Source: Chitinophaga qingshengii (GTDB taxonomy: Bacteria; Bacteroidota; Bacteroidia; Chitinophagales; Chitinophagaceae). From it: DNA of 64,000 nucleotides. Within the stretch, counting starts at the first letter, position 1. Each line of letters starts with the position of its first letter. The stretch covers positions 1,922,001-1,986,000 of the forward strand of contig NZ_JACVFC010000001.1 of NCBI RefSeq assembly GCF_014529935.1. Direction: 5' to 3'. The notes under the pieces are model-generated. The model was not told the origin of the DNA. It was given only the letters and a program-made list of their open reading frames with translations, and searched no databases. Position numbers and translations under genes: made by a program. Below are positions 53,725 to 62,446 of this stretch, piece by piece.

Positions 53725-56066
53725 ATACCTATTTTCAACTGAGCGGCGACTATTGCTGGCGCTGGAGTGAAGAAGGCCGTGTGATTGAGTTGCATAACGG
53801 TTTCACCGTTTGTTATACAGAAGCGTTGACCGGGCTGCTGCAACAAATGAATCCGCCCGGATGGCCACCGCTAAGCACCGTGCTGTTCCTGTTATGCGCC
53901 TGTAAGAACAACGATACACAAATAGCGCTTACCACCTGGAACCTGCGGGAAATAGTACAACGTATTTACCCATCCTCCCGCTTGCCGGAAAATACCGCTG
54001 GTATGCTGGAAGATGCCTGTCATTTGCTGGAATTGGTGCATGCCCTGCCGCTGGAACTACGGCAGTTGAACCAGCATGCCCACCTGATAACAACCCTGTT
54101 TGAAGGCTTTACACCGCATATAGACAGTCAGCAGGCCACCGCAGCGCTGGAACAGTTCACACCTGGTTATCATTATAACGCCAATGCAGTCAGCACGCTG
54201 GAGTGGGACTTATCCTGGCTTTCCCGGGCCGGGAAAAAATATACGGCCCTGCCGGAACTGGTACAGGCGCTGACAGCCGGTACCACCCGGCATTTGTCGC
54301 CACTACCGGCAGATCTGCCCTTACCGGATGCCAGCGACCTGTTGACACAGCTGGAACGGCATGAAAAAACCATTGGTATAAGCCGGCTGGCCCGGCGTAT
54401 CATGGCCGCCATTCATGTGCCCATGCATACCTACAACAGCGGGGAACGCCTGCTGGGCGGCTTCTCCGACCTTGCCAACAAAGGCAATTATGACCGGTTA
54501 TTGATTTCCGAACTGGCACAGGACGATTTGTTGCTGACTGCCCGCCTCGCCAATCAGGAGGCGCTATACCTGCGTAGGGAAGAAGTACCACTTAATCGAA
54601 AAAAGAAGGTGATCATCCTGTTAGACATCACTTTAAAAATGTGGGGCATACCCCGCATATTCGGTATGGCTGCAGCATTAGCCTGCCGGCTGCAACAGGC
54701 AAATGATACCGATGTCACCGCATGGGCGCTGGGGGAAGCCAATGTCTATCCCATCAACCTCGATACGCCCGATACTATGGAGCATGCCCTTTCCTTTCTG
54801 GACAACGGGCTGCATATCGTTCCGGCACTCACTTTTCTATTGGAAAAAAGACAAGAGGACACAGAATATTACCTGATCACCGGTGAAAAACCGGCCACAC
54901 ATCCGGATTTGCAGGCCATACTGGCTGCTCATCCACCCAAAGTGGATTTTCTGCTGACAGTAGACCGGGAAGGCGCTTTTCATTGTTATCACTATTCAGG
55001 CGGAAGAAAAAAACAGATCAGTCAGGCACAATTCGATCTGGAAGAAATTACACACCCCGGCATCCCGGCATCTGAAAAGAAAAAGGATACTACTGCGCCA
55101 CTCTCGGCTATCCGGATGGAAGACCCGGTTCCCGTACGCCTCCCGGTGACAAACATGCGAAATAAACCAGGTTATCATTTTTACTGGTCTAACGATATTG
55201 TCTCCATTACCCGCGATGGCCGGGTAGAATGCAGATCACGTAACCGCACCGACGCCCGCGGCGGACTGGAATGCTGCCGGTATGTGGAACAAGGCGTTTA
55301 TGAACTGATGGTACATGATCAGCATTCCTTCAGCCTGCTGGTGAATACCAATATGTATCCCACGCTGATACTATATCATTTTACACAGGAGGGCAACACG
55401 TTTTCGTATAAACGAATAGTGACCGATGCCCCGGCCAAAAGTTATGTTATTGAAACCAGCCGCTCCCTGTTCTGCCTGTATCCTACCTATATGGCAGTGG
55501 ATGGCATTACGGGCGCCTATGTAGACAATGATATCATTTCTTTCGCTACAGCAGACTATCAGCAGGGTCAGAAGGAGGCTATACTCAAGTCCATGTTCAA
55601 AGAACTGAGCCGGCATGTTTTTGCCTTGTCTACCGTCAGCAAAATTTTCATTACCCGGGAGGGAGAACTGATTATACAAGGCAGGAAGTTATATATAGAA
55701 ACCAGCAGCAAAGGCGCTACCAATCTATTAATAGCAGAGGCCAACCACCATACGCCGGATCGTGTACCGGTGAACAAAATGGTAGCCCCCTTACCCGGTA
55801 ACCCGCTGATCAGGCAAACCCGTTTTACCTGGGCAGACGGCAGCTACATCGTCTCCGACACCCGGGGATTCCTGTTCCTGCGCAGTTCCGACGAGAGCAT
55901 TCCCGACATAGTGATTGTCATGGCACTAAGCGCCCCTACCGCCGCCTGGACCAATGGCCACTTTACAGGCAATCCTTATTTCCAGCTGAACCCGGATGAT
56001 ACCATTGTCCGGGTAGCCGAATTCTACAATCAATACATTCTCCGGTTTATTGCACAATTACGATGA
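53721..56066 (+). CDS. vWA-domain protein with C-terminal beta-propeller (bpX family)
   Basis: A 781-residue protein. Residues about 1-280 hold a beta/alpha adaptor region (GDYCWRWSEEGRVIELHNGF, DTQIALTTWNLREIVQRIYP). A vWA-like Rossmann domain covers about 290-440: KKVIILLDITLKMWGIPRIF with Asp302 at the first strand end, then TDVTAWALGEANVYPI and DTEYYLITGEKPATHPDLQA. The MIDAS is degenerate (D-I-T-L-K instead of DxSxS), so metal binding is doubtful. From about 480 on, beta-propeller blades follow (NDIVSITRDGRVECRSRNRT, QGVYELMVHDQHSFSLLVNT, FTWADGSYIVSDTRGFLFLR). It should be the substrate-recognising partner of MoxR. It starts 4 bases inside the preceding gene. Confidence 0.82.
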   Translation: MNTYFQLSGDYCWRWSEEGRVIELHNGFTVCYTEALTGLLQQMNPPGWPPLSTVLFLLCACKNNDTQIALTTWNLREIVQRIYPSSRLPENTAGMLEDACHLLELVHALPLELRQLNQHAHLITTLFEGFTPHIDSQQATAALEQFTPGYHYNANAVSTLEWDLSWLSRAGKKYTALPELVQALTAGTTRHLSPLPADLPLPDASDLLTQLERHEKTIGISRLARRIMAAIHVPMHTYNSGERLLGGFSDLANKGNYDRLLISELAQDDLLLTARLANQEALYLRREEVPLNRKKKVIILLDITLKMWGIPRIFGMAAALACRLQQANDTDVTAWALGEANVYPINLDTPDTMEHALSFLDNGLHIVPALTFLLEKRQEDTEYYLITGEKPATHPDLQAILAAHPPKVDFLLTVDREGAFHCYHYSGGRKKQISQAQFDLEEITHPGIPASEKKKDTTAPLSAIRMEDPVPVRLPVTNMRNKPGYHFYWSNDIVSITRDGRVECRSRNRTDARGGLECCRYVEQGVYELMVHDQHSFSLLVNTNMYPTLILYHFTQEGNTFSYKRIVTDAPAKSYVIETSRSLFCLYPTYMAVDGITGAYVDNDIISFATADYQQGQKEAILKSMFKELSRHVFALSTVSKIFITREGELIIQGRKLYIETSSKGATNLLIAEANHHTPDRVPVNKMVAPLPGNPLIRQTRFTWADGSYIVSDTRGFLFLRSSDESIPDIVIVMALSAPTAAWTNGHFTGNPYFQLNPDDTIVRVAEFYNQYILRFIAQLR

Positions 56067-58651
56067 ATCTAACAGTAGGTTTACAATATCAGGATAACGC
56101 TCCGCAGCCGGCCATTGCTGCGGCTTTCGTATACGGCCATAGTGCCGCTGTGTGGATGGAGGAAATAAGCCGGTGGCAGCTGCCTATGGAACAACTGACA
56201 GCGCTGGCCGTTCCTCAGCGCGACAGCGCCGCTACTGCGGGACTACTGGTACTGTTCAATGGCGTTGTTCCCCCTTTTCCGGAAAGATTGCAACATCCTT
56301 ACCAGCGGCTACGTCGCCTGTTCATCCCCGTGAATGCAGTACTAACACCCGCCATGACCGATGATGAACGGAAAAATCTACTGATTTGGGATTGGCAATT
56401 GTTTCATCCTGTATTGGGCTTTACCGGCTTTCACCAGGAGCAGCTGATATCCTTGTCTTCCCTGCTGACGTTACCGGCACCATTGCCGGGCGACTGGGAA
56501 CAGGCCCGCATGGGCACTTTCCCGGCGCCTTCCCTGCAAAGGATTTCATTGGAAGTCGTTACACTGGAAAGCATCTTCACCGATATACAACAACAAATCG
56601 GTCGGCTGTCGCCGGAAAACATTGCGCCGGCGGCGCCGGAGCCGGAGAACAACTCCCTGTTAAACAAAGCCAGATCTATATTTTCGGCTTTATTTAAACC
56701 GGGCACTTCCCCCGAGGTATCGCCGGATGAGCAACGCCGGCGGGCATTAGACCGCCTGCAAGCACTCTTTGATATAGATTTTAACAAAGCGCTCGAGTAT
56801 GCAATCCCGTTAGGAGACGCCTATGCTTCACGGGGATCTGTTGCCAATGAAGGCACTTCGCTGTCCCGCCAGGATACGGATTTTTCGCTGGGTAAACTGG
56901 GAGGGGGCCAGCCTGTTGACTACTGGAACCTGTCCGGCTACAAGGAGCGGCTACGGGAAAAATATCAGATAGCTGCCCATAGAGCTACCCAGGCTGGCGA
57001 TTACCGGAAGGCAGCCTATATTTATGCCCACCTGTTGAATGATTTCTGCCGGGCCGCCCAGGTACTGGAAAAAGGAGGATTTTACCGGGAAGCAGCCGTG
57101 TTATACACCGATCATTTGAAAGATGATAAAGCTGCCGCAGAGGTACTGGAAAAAGGCGGTTTCCTGGAAGAAGCCATACCCCTGTATATCAAGACCACAC
57201 AATACGAGAAAGCAGGCGACTTGTTGATACAACTGCATCGACATGCCGCAGCGATGGAACAGTACCAGTCAGTGATAGACGGGGCGGTCAAACAAGAGGA
57301 CTATCCCTTTGCCGCCAACATTGCCCTGCACAAAATGCAGGATAAGGAGAAAGCAGGTGAATACCTGTTGACCAGCTGGCATAAAAAGATAGCGCCGCAG
57401 CAGTCCTTGCGTCAATACTTTCAGCTACAGGACGATTCGCAGCTGCAACAAACGATTAACGACATATACCACCACCATACAGCCGCCGGCCAGGAAACAG
57501 ACCTGCTGGCAGTATTGAAAACATTGACCATCCCTCATCCGGACCCGGCCATCCGGGATACGGGCGTTGAAATCGTTTATGACATGGCTAGTAAAAAAAA
57601 TAAATTCCTCTCCTACCTCCGGGATTTCATACCGGATGACCTGCTGCTTTGGAAAGATATCAAACGGTATACCCGCCATACACCGGCATCATCCACCACC
57701 ATACCAGCCCGGCGGGTAGTGCAGTTTGCGAAAGATATCAAATGGCAGTCCGGTGTACGGTTACCGCGGCAGATGGTGTTTTTAGGCCATCGCGGCAATC
57801 AGCTCTACCTGCTCAACTATAACATGGCCGATAAATCTGAGCTTATACTGCTGAAAGAAACAAAATCGACACCGCCGCCAATTACTATGATCGTAGATCC
57901 GGGAAGAGAAGATTATGTGTTATTGTTAAGCAACGATCTCTCTTCTGTGAATAGAAAGACCATACGGCCCGGAGACAGTACCCAGGATTTTATCTCCGTG
58001 GAAATGCCTGCCTGGACGCCGGGAAGTATACTGGCGGCTCAACTTAAGGGGAGCAAGGTTATGATGTTACATAATGCCGATGGCGCACTACACCTGGCCA
58101 GCTACCTGATGTTTGAACAAAAATGGCATACCACCGACTGCCATACAGGAAATCAACCGATAAAGATGGAATTTCGCCGGGGTAGAGTGCAGGAGACTTT
58201 CAGCTATCAGGGTTGTTACTATTTTTTTTCAGGATATAACCTGTTTCGTTGCAACCACGCTGGCGAAACCGAGTCTTTTGGGCAGGGCAATAAGGTATTA
58301 TCGATGAGTCCATCCTTTACACCTGACAGCCTGAAACTGGCCATTGCCACAACAGACGGCGTACGGGTGCTGCTGTTTACCGGCAGCTCACTATCTGCCC
58401 AAAGCACCTACATCATAAAACCGGCAACATACGATACTGTAATGACCTGGTTACCCGGCAGTTTGCTGGCCATCGGAACAGAGCAGCGGGTGGAGATTTA
58501 CAGGATCAGCGGCAGCCAGGCCAGTACCGCATTGGTGGCGGAACTTCATCTGACTGCCACAGTAAAAGCCATCCTGCTGATGCCACAGCCGGCGCAGATA
58601 GGTGTACTGGACGAAGCAGGGCTATTCAGCATTTTTGACCTGAAACTTTAG
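56063..58651 (+). CDS. Solenoid plus beta-propeller protein (bpX family)
   Basis: An 862-residue protein that overlaps the vWA gene by 4 bases. The first 180 residues are a mixed domain with the W-rich segment KNLLIWDWQLFHPVLGF. A helical solenoid with TPR-like repeats covers about 300-480 (AGDYRKAAYIYAHLLNDFCR, EKGGFYREAAVLYTDHLK, EKGGFLEEAIPLYIKTTQYE), in which LEKGGFxxEA is repeated. A beta-propeller covers about 560-862 (RQMVFLGHRGNQLYLLNYNM, FTPDSLKLAIATTDGVRVLL, LPGSLLAIGTEQRVEIYRIS). This fits the larger propeller component of the ternary system (bpX6-like by memory), probably the sensor or scaffold. The dipeptide epimerase ends 4 bases inside its stop. Confidence 0.8.
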   Translation: MNLTVGLQYQDNAPQPAIAAAFVYGHSAAVWMEEISRWQLPMEQLTALAVPQRDSAATAGLLVLFNGVVPPFPERLQHPYQRLRRLFIPVNAVLTPAMTDDERKNLLIWDWQLFHPVLGFTGFHQEQLISLSSLLTLPAPLPGDWEQARMGTFPAPSLQRISLEVVTLESIFTDIQQQIGRLSPENIAPAAPEPENNSLLNKARSIFSALFKPGTSPEVSPDEQRRRALDRLQALFDIDFNKALEYAIPLGDAYASRGSVANEGTSLSRQDTDFSLGKLGGGQPVDYWNLSGYKERLREKYQIAAHRATQAGDYRKAAYIYAHLLNDFCRAAQVLEKGGFYREAAVLYTDHLKDDKAAAEVLEKGGFLEEAIPLYIKTTQYEKAGDLLIQLHRHAAAMEQYQSVIDGAVKQEDYPFAANIALHKMQDKEKAGEYLLTSWHKKIAPQQSLRQYFQLQDDSQLQQTINDIYHHHTAAGQETDLLAVLKTLTIPHPDPAIRDTGVEIVYDMASKKNKFLSYLRDFIPDDLLLWKDIKRYTRHTPASSTTIPARRVVQFAKDIKWQSGVRLPRQMVFLGHRGNQLYLLNYNMADKSELILLKETKSTPPPITMIVDPGREDYVLLLSNDLSSVNRKTIRPGDSTQDFISVEMPAWTPGSILAAQLKGSKVMMLHNADGALHLASYLMFEQKWHTTDCHTGNQPIKMEFRRGRVQETFSYQGCYYFFSGYNLFRCNHAGETESFGQGNKVLSMSPSFTPDSLKLAIATTDGVRVLLFTGSSLSAQSTYIIKPATYDTVMTWLPGSLLAIGTEQRVEIYRISGSQASTALVAELHLTATVKAILLMPQPAQIGVLDEAGLFSIFDLKL

Positions 58652-59664
58652 GCTTGTCTGAGCACAGCGCCCACACCGGGTCTGTCTGCATAAATAATAC
58701 GGCCGTTATCAATGCGGATACCGTCAGCGGTGTCTTCTGCCAGTAACAGTGGCCCGTCCATGTCTACATAGTCCAGGAAGGGCAACAGATGCGCTACGGC
58801 AGAGGTGCCTACCGTGCTTTCATTCATACTGCCGGTCATTATTTTCATGCCGTACTGCCGCGCTTCTTTGATCATACGCAGGGCGGGCGTAATACCGCCG
58901 CATTTGGTGAGTTTGATATTGATACCGTGGAAATAGCCATGACAGCGGGCTACATCCTGTTCTACGATACAACTTTCGTCTGCTATCACCGGCAGTACCG
59001 ATTTTTCAAAAACGGTTTTCATACCATCGCGGTCGGCGGCAGCCATCGGCTGCTCAATGAATTCCACGCCCAGTGGTTTCATGGCTTCGGCATTGCGCAG
59101 GGTTTCTTCCACACCCCAGGCGCAATTGGCGTCTACGCGGAAAATGGCGCTGGTATGTTTTCTCAGCTCCGCGATGATAGCAATATCTTCTTTGGTGCCC
59201 AGTTTAATCTTATAAATCGGCCAGGGAAATTCCTGCAGTTTTTTAACCATGTTATCAATGGTATCTATCCCGATAGTATAATCAGTCAGCGGATTATGGG
59301 AGATATCGAGGCCCCACACTTCATAGAGCTTTTTATTTTGACGTTTGGCGTACAGGTCCCACGCGGCCAGGTCCAGCGCGCAAAGGGCAAACATATTATC
59401 CTGCAATAACGGGAACATATCCTGCCAGAAAACTTCCGGTGTATCGAGGGTATAGTTTTCGATAAACGGGCGATGAGCGTTGATCGCTTCCATCAGGCGG
59501 GGTACGGTCATGTTGTAGTAGGAGTTGTCGGCCGTTTCTCCGAGGCCAGATAGCCCATCCTGCTGTAGTTCCACTACCAGTAAGGGTTGTACGTCTTTTG
59601 ACTTCCGTGAAATAGTAAACGTATGGCGGAATTTCAGCTCAAAAGGATAAAGTGTGAGTTTCAT
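58648..59664 (-). CDS. Dipeptide epimerase (L-Ala-D/L-Glu epimerase-like), enolase superfamily
   Basis: A 338-residue enolase-superfamily enzyme that interconverts the configuration of the second residue in dipeptides, usually for peptidoglycan peptide recycling. The catalytic KxK pair is at Lys152/Lys154 (YKIKLGTKED). Mg2+ ligands are Asp178 (FRVDANCAW), Glu204 (EFIEQPM) and Asp229 (VIADESC), and the second catalytic Lys is at about 251 (NIKLTKCGG). All key residues are present, so it should be active; the dipeptide specificity is inferred. The 4-alpha-glucanotransferase gene ends one base before its start codon, so the two are co-transcribed. Confidence 0.9.
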   Translation of the reverse strand: MKLTLYPFELKFRHTFTISRKSKDVQPLLVVELQQDGLSGLGETADNSYYNMTVPRLMEAINAHRPFIENYTLDTPEVFWQDMFPLLQDNMFALCALDLAAWDLYAKRQNKKLYEVWGLDISHNPLTDYTIGIDTIDNMVKKLQEFPWPIYKIKLGTKEDIAIIAELRKHTSAIFRVDANCAWGVEETLRNAEAMKPLGVEFIEQPMAAADRDGMKTVFEKSVLPVIADESCIVEQDVARCHGYFHGINIKLTKCGGITPALRMIKEARQYGMKIMTGSMNESTVGTSAVAHLLPFLDYVDMDGPLLLAEDTADGIRIDNGRIIYADRPGVGAVLRQA

Positions 59665-59665
59665 T

Positions 59666-59695
59666 TTAAAACTTTCGTAATTCGTAATCCGTAAT
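59666..59695. repeat. ATTACG-type repeat at the 3' end of malQ
   Basis: On the minus strand the last codons of malQ read ATTACGGATTACGAATTACGA, three copies of ATTACG or near it with a period of seven to eight bases. GATTACGAATTACG tandem sequences occur widely in gaps of Bacteroidota genomes, and here one supplies the end and stop of malQ just before the epimerase start codon. Confidence 0.5.
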
Positions 59696-62284
59696 TGGTT
59701 TATTAATTCTGTATCTCCAGTAATGTTGTGTCACTGCGGGAATATTGATTCTTTCCTTATCCGGATGCTGCTGCGGTATATAACCGGCGGCTGCCAGCAG
59801 GTCCTGTATTTGAAAGATACGCCACATGGCGTTAGCCTGCAAGTGCTGGTTGATAATTTCCTTTATCAGGGATGCATCTGCGCCGGGAGGCGCCGGTGTA
59901 TTATGTTTGAGTATTTGCCGGTAATATTTTTGGGAGATGCCTGCATGCTCCTCCCACCATCCTCTGAGGGTGCTCATATCGTGTGTGGACGGGGTCAGCA
60001 CAGACAGGTAGGGCGCCTCAAAAATAGCGGCAAAATCAGCGCCATAGTGTTTGGGCATCCGTTGTACTTCCAGTCCGAGGATACCTTGCGCCTGCATGAC
60101 ACCAGGCACACAATGCGGTACCATGCCCAGGTCTTCTCCGCAGATGAGCATACGGGTGGCCCTTCTGATAAGTGGTAGTTTATGCATGGCTTCTTTCCGC
60201 CAGCAGCTCTCCTGCCGTACATAAAAGTAATCCTGGTATAATGCCTGTAAGCGTTCCTGTGTAACAGGGTCCAGCGCTGCAAAAGAGGTGGTGGAGGCCA
60301 GGTCGTACCGGGGATGGTACATCACTCTTTCTCCCTTGGTGACCTTTATCAGCAGCACGTCTGCTATCAGCAGGAACAGGGCTGTTTCCACTGCTTCCGG
60401 CAGGTGCAGGTCCCTGATTTTCCGTTGGGTATCGCAATGCGGCTGGAAACTGTAACGGCCATTGGGTAAAGATTGCAGATAGTGGTCTTTGATGATGCCC
60501 GCATAGCTGCCGAACAGCTGGTCCAGCCGGGATTCTGTAATCCAGGGCTGGCAAAAACGGTCTTCTTCAAAAGCAATGCCTTTCTGCAGTAGCTCCTCCC
60601 GGCTAACGGGAATGGCTGGATGAAAATAGCCCAGCAGCCCCTGTACCGCATGTTGCGGTATTTGCCATATCCGGAAGAAGCCCAGGATATGGTCTATCCG
60701 GAAGGCGTCAAAATAAACCGACATATGCCGGAGGCGTTGTTGCCACCAGTCGCAGCCATCGGCCGCCATTTTTTTCCAGTTATAGGTGGGGAAGCCCCAG
60801 TTCTGCCCTTCTGCGGTAAAGCTGTCGGGGGGCGCACCGGCCTGCATATCCAGGTGGTACAGGCCGGGGTTCATCCAGGCGTCGGCACTGTGCCGGGAGA
60901 TACCGATGGGAATATCTCCCTTGAGGGCGATGCCCCGGCTGTGTACCGCTTCCACAGCAGCTTGCAACTGAAGATGCAGGTGATACTGTACAAAGAAATA
61001 AAAATGCACCGTATCCGCCGCAGCACGGTCGGTGATGACCAGCTCGTTGATAGCCGTGTAGTCGTACTCGTTATATTCCGGCCAGCGGGAAAAATCAGGC
61101 GTATGGTATTTATCACGCAGGTAGCAGAAAACGGCATAAGGCAGCAGCCAGTGTTCATTGGCGGCAAACCATTGCCAGTAGGCACGGGTTTGCAGTTTCT
61201 CCCCTTCCTGGTCGTAGATGGCTTTCAGGTAAGCCATCTTATAGGTCAGGACGGTTTCATAGTCTACTTCGTCTTTTTCGTTGAGCCATTGCCGTAAGGA
61301 ATGAAACTGCCGTTGCAGCGGATGGCTGTCCGGCAGCGTTCCCACCTCCTGCAGCCGGATATACAGCGGATGCAGGGCAAAGGAGGAGATGGCCGAATAA
61401 GGGTAGGAGTCGCGCCAGGTCCAGGTGCTGATGGTATCATTCACCGGCAGCAGTTGTATCAGCTGTAAGCCTCCCTGCTGCGCCCATTGCGCCAGGGGGG
61501 CCAGGTCGGCGAATTCCCCGGTGCCAAAACCTTCGGCGCTGCGCAGACTGAATACGGGCACGGATACACCGGTACCTTTCCAGTGAGGGTAATGCAAACG
61601 GGCGAAGCCATCGTGCAGGACCGTTTGCCCATCCGTTGTGAAAGCCGGTAGCTCGCGGTCGGCGCCGTTTTCGTAACATTCGAAGGTATGTTGTTCCAGG
61701 TCGTAGACACCGTATTTATAGCGTACGCCGGTGATACCGGCCGGCAGTTCCGGCGCTGTGGTAAACCATCCCTGTGCATCGGGTTGCAGCAGCAGTGGTG
61801 TTTCGATGTTCCAGCTACCGAGTGACGGGATATTACCCAGGAGGCAAACCGTTTTGCCAGCGGGCAGCAGCGGGGCCTGTACGCGGAACTGGTGGGTAGC
61901 TTTGCGGCAGTCTGGTTGCTGTACCGGGTGACGGAAAAACACCCGTGTAAACGGAGCGGTTTGCCAGGCGTTTTCTGTTTGTCCGGCGTAGTTCCAGCTA
62001 TCGATACAATGATAGGTTCCCTGTGCCGGGTCCAGCAATATTTCCCGGATGCCGCCTTCATAGGCGATTTCTTCCAGTTCTTTGAAGATGTATTGATATT
62101 GGAGAACAAAGGGTTCCGTAGTGTTGATATGGATCGTAGCGGTCCACCATTCATCGTTCTCCCATTGCAGACGGAGGGCCTGGTGTGGCACGTCATTACC
62201 CAATGCGGGAATATTTCCCAGCAGGTATAATTCCTGCCCGTAATGGGTGTGGTAACGAAGATAAAACCGTATTTTCTGATGCAT
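59666..62284 (-). CDS. malQ: 4-alpha-glucanotransferase with two N-terminal starch-binding modules (GH77)
   Basis: An 872-residue DPE2-type enzyme that moves malto-oligosaccharide units between glucans. It starts at the ATG at 62282-62284 (MHQKIRFYLRYHTHYGQELY). Two CBM20-like modules occupy about 1-105 and 120-230 (LYLLGNIPALGNDVPHQALR; VCLLGNIPSLGSWNIETPLL). The GH77 barrel follows with the nucleophile region DAFRIDHILGFFRIWQIP, acid/base region ICGEDLGMVP and transition-state Asp in LTPSTHDMSTLRGWWEE. The C-terminal ITDYELRKF is coded by an ATTACG-type tandem repeat and looks like read-through into a dispersed intergenic repeat. The enzyme works on glycogen or maltodextrin. Confidence 0.93.
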   Translation of the reverse strand: MHQKIRFYLRYHTHYGQELYLLGNIPALGNDVPHQALRLQWENDEWWTATIHINTTEPFVLQYQYIFKELEEIAYEGGIREILLDPAQGTYHCIDSWNYAGQTENAWQTAPFTRVFFRHPVQQPDCRKATHQFRVQAPLLPAGKTVCLLGNIPSLGSWNIETPLLLQPDAQGWFTTAPELPAGITGVRYKYGVYDLEQHTFECYENGADRELPAFTTDGQTVLHDGFARLHYPHWKGTGVSVPVFSLRSAEGFGTGEFADLAPLAQWAQQGGLQLIQLLPVNDTISTWTWRDSYPYSAISSFALHPLYIRLQEVGTLPDSHPLQRQFHSLRQWLNEKDEVDYETVLTYKMAYLKAIYDQEGEKLQTRAYWQWFAANEHWLLPYAVFCYLRDKYHTPDFSRWPEYNEYDYTAINELVITDRAAADTVHFYFFVQYHLHLQLQAAVEAVHSRGIALKGDIPIGISRHSADAWMNPGLYHLDMQAGAPPDSFTAEGQNWGFPTYNWKKMAADGCDWWQQRLRHMSVYFDAFRIDHILGFFRIWQIPQHAVQGLLGYFHPAIPVSREELLQKGIAFEEDRFCQPWITESRLDQLFGSYAGIIKDHYLQSLPNGRYSFQPHCDTQRKIRDLHLPEAVETALFLLIADVLLIKVTKGERVMYHPRYDLASTTSFAALDPVTQERLQALYQDYFYVRQESCWRKEAMHKLPLIRRATRMLICGEDLGMVPHCVPGVMQAQGILGLEVQRMPKHYGADFAAIFEAPYLSVLTPSTHDMSTLRGWWEEHAGISQKYYRQILKHNTPAPPGADASLIKEIINQHLQANAMWRIFQIQDLLAAAGYIPQQHPDKERINIPAVTQHYWRYRINKPITDYELRKF

Positions 62285-62312
62285 CTGATCCCACAAAATA
62301 AAGATATTTAGG

Positions 62313-62434
62313 GATTTTTTGATTTGTGATTTTTTTATTTCGGGGGTAAAAAATGAGAAGACCGAAGCGATTGATTCGCTTCGGTCTTCCCGTTTATCGA
62401 TTCACGAAATCAAAAAATCGCAAATCAAAAAATC
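62313..62434. repeat. Nested inverted repeat around the dnaK terminator
   Basis: Outer arms at about 62313-62342 and 62405-62434 are nearly complementary: GATTTTTTGATTTGTGAT on the left matches the reverse complement of ATCGCAAATCAAAAAATC on the right, with one mismatch, plus a further ATTTCG/CGAAAT pair. They enclose the perfect 14-bp terminator hairpin of dnaK. The AT-rich, ATTTTTTGATTT-type arms resemble dispersed intergenic repeats of Bacteroidota. Confidence 0.6.
62357..62389 (-). terminator. Rho-independent terminator of dnaK
   Basis: A perfect 14-bp stem, GAAGACCGAAGCGA (62357-62370) and TCGCTTCGGTCTTC (62376-62389), with loop TTGAT. On the minus strand it is followed by TCATTTTTT. 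It lies 57 bases after the dnaK stop and separates dnaK from malQ. Confidence 0.88.
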
Positions 62435-62446
62435 CGTCAATCAGGA

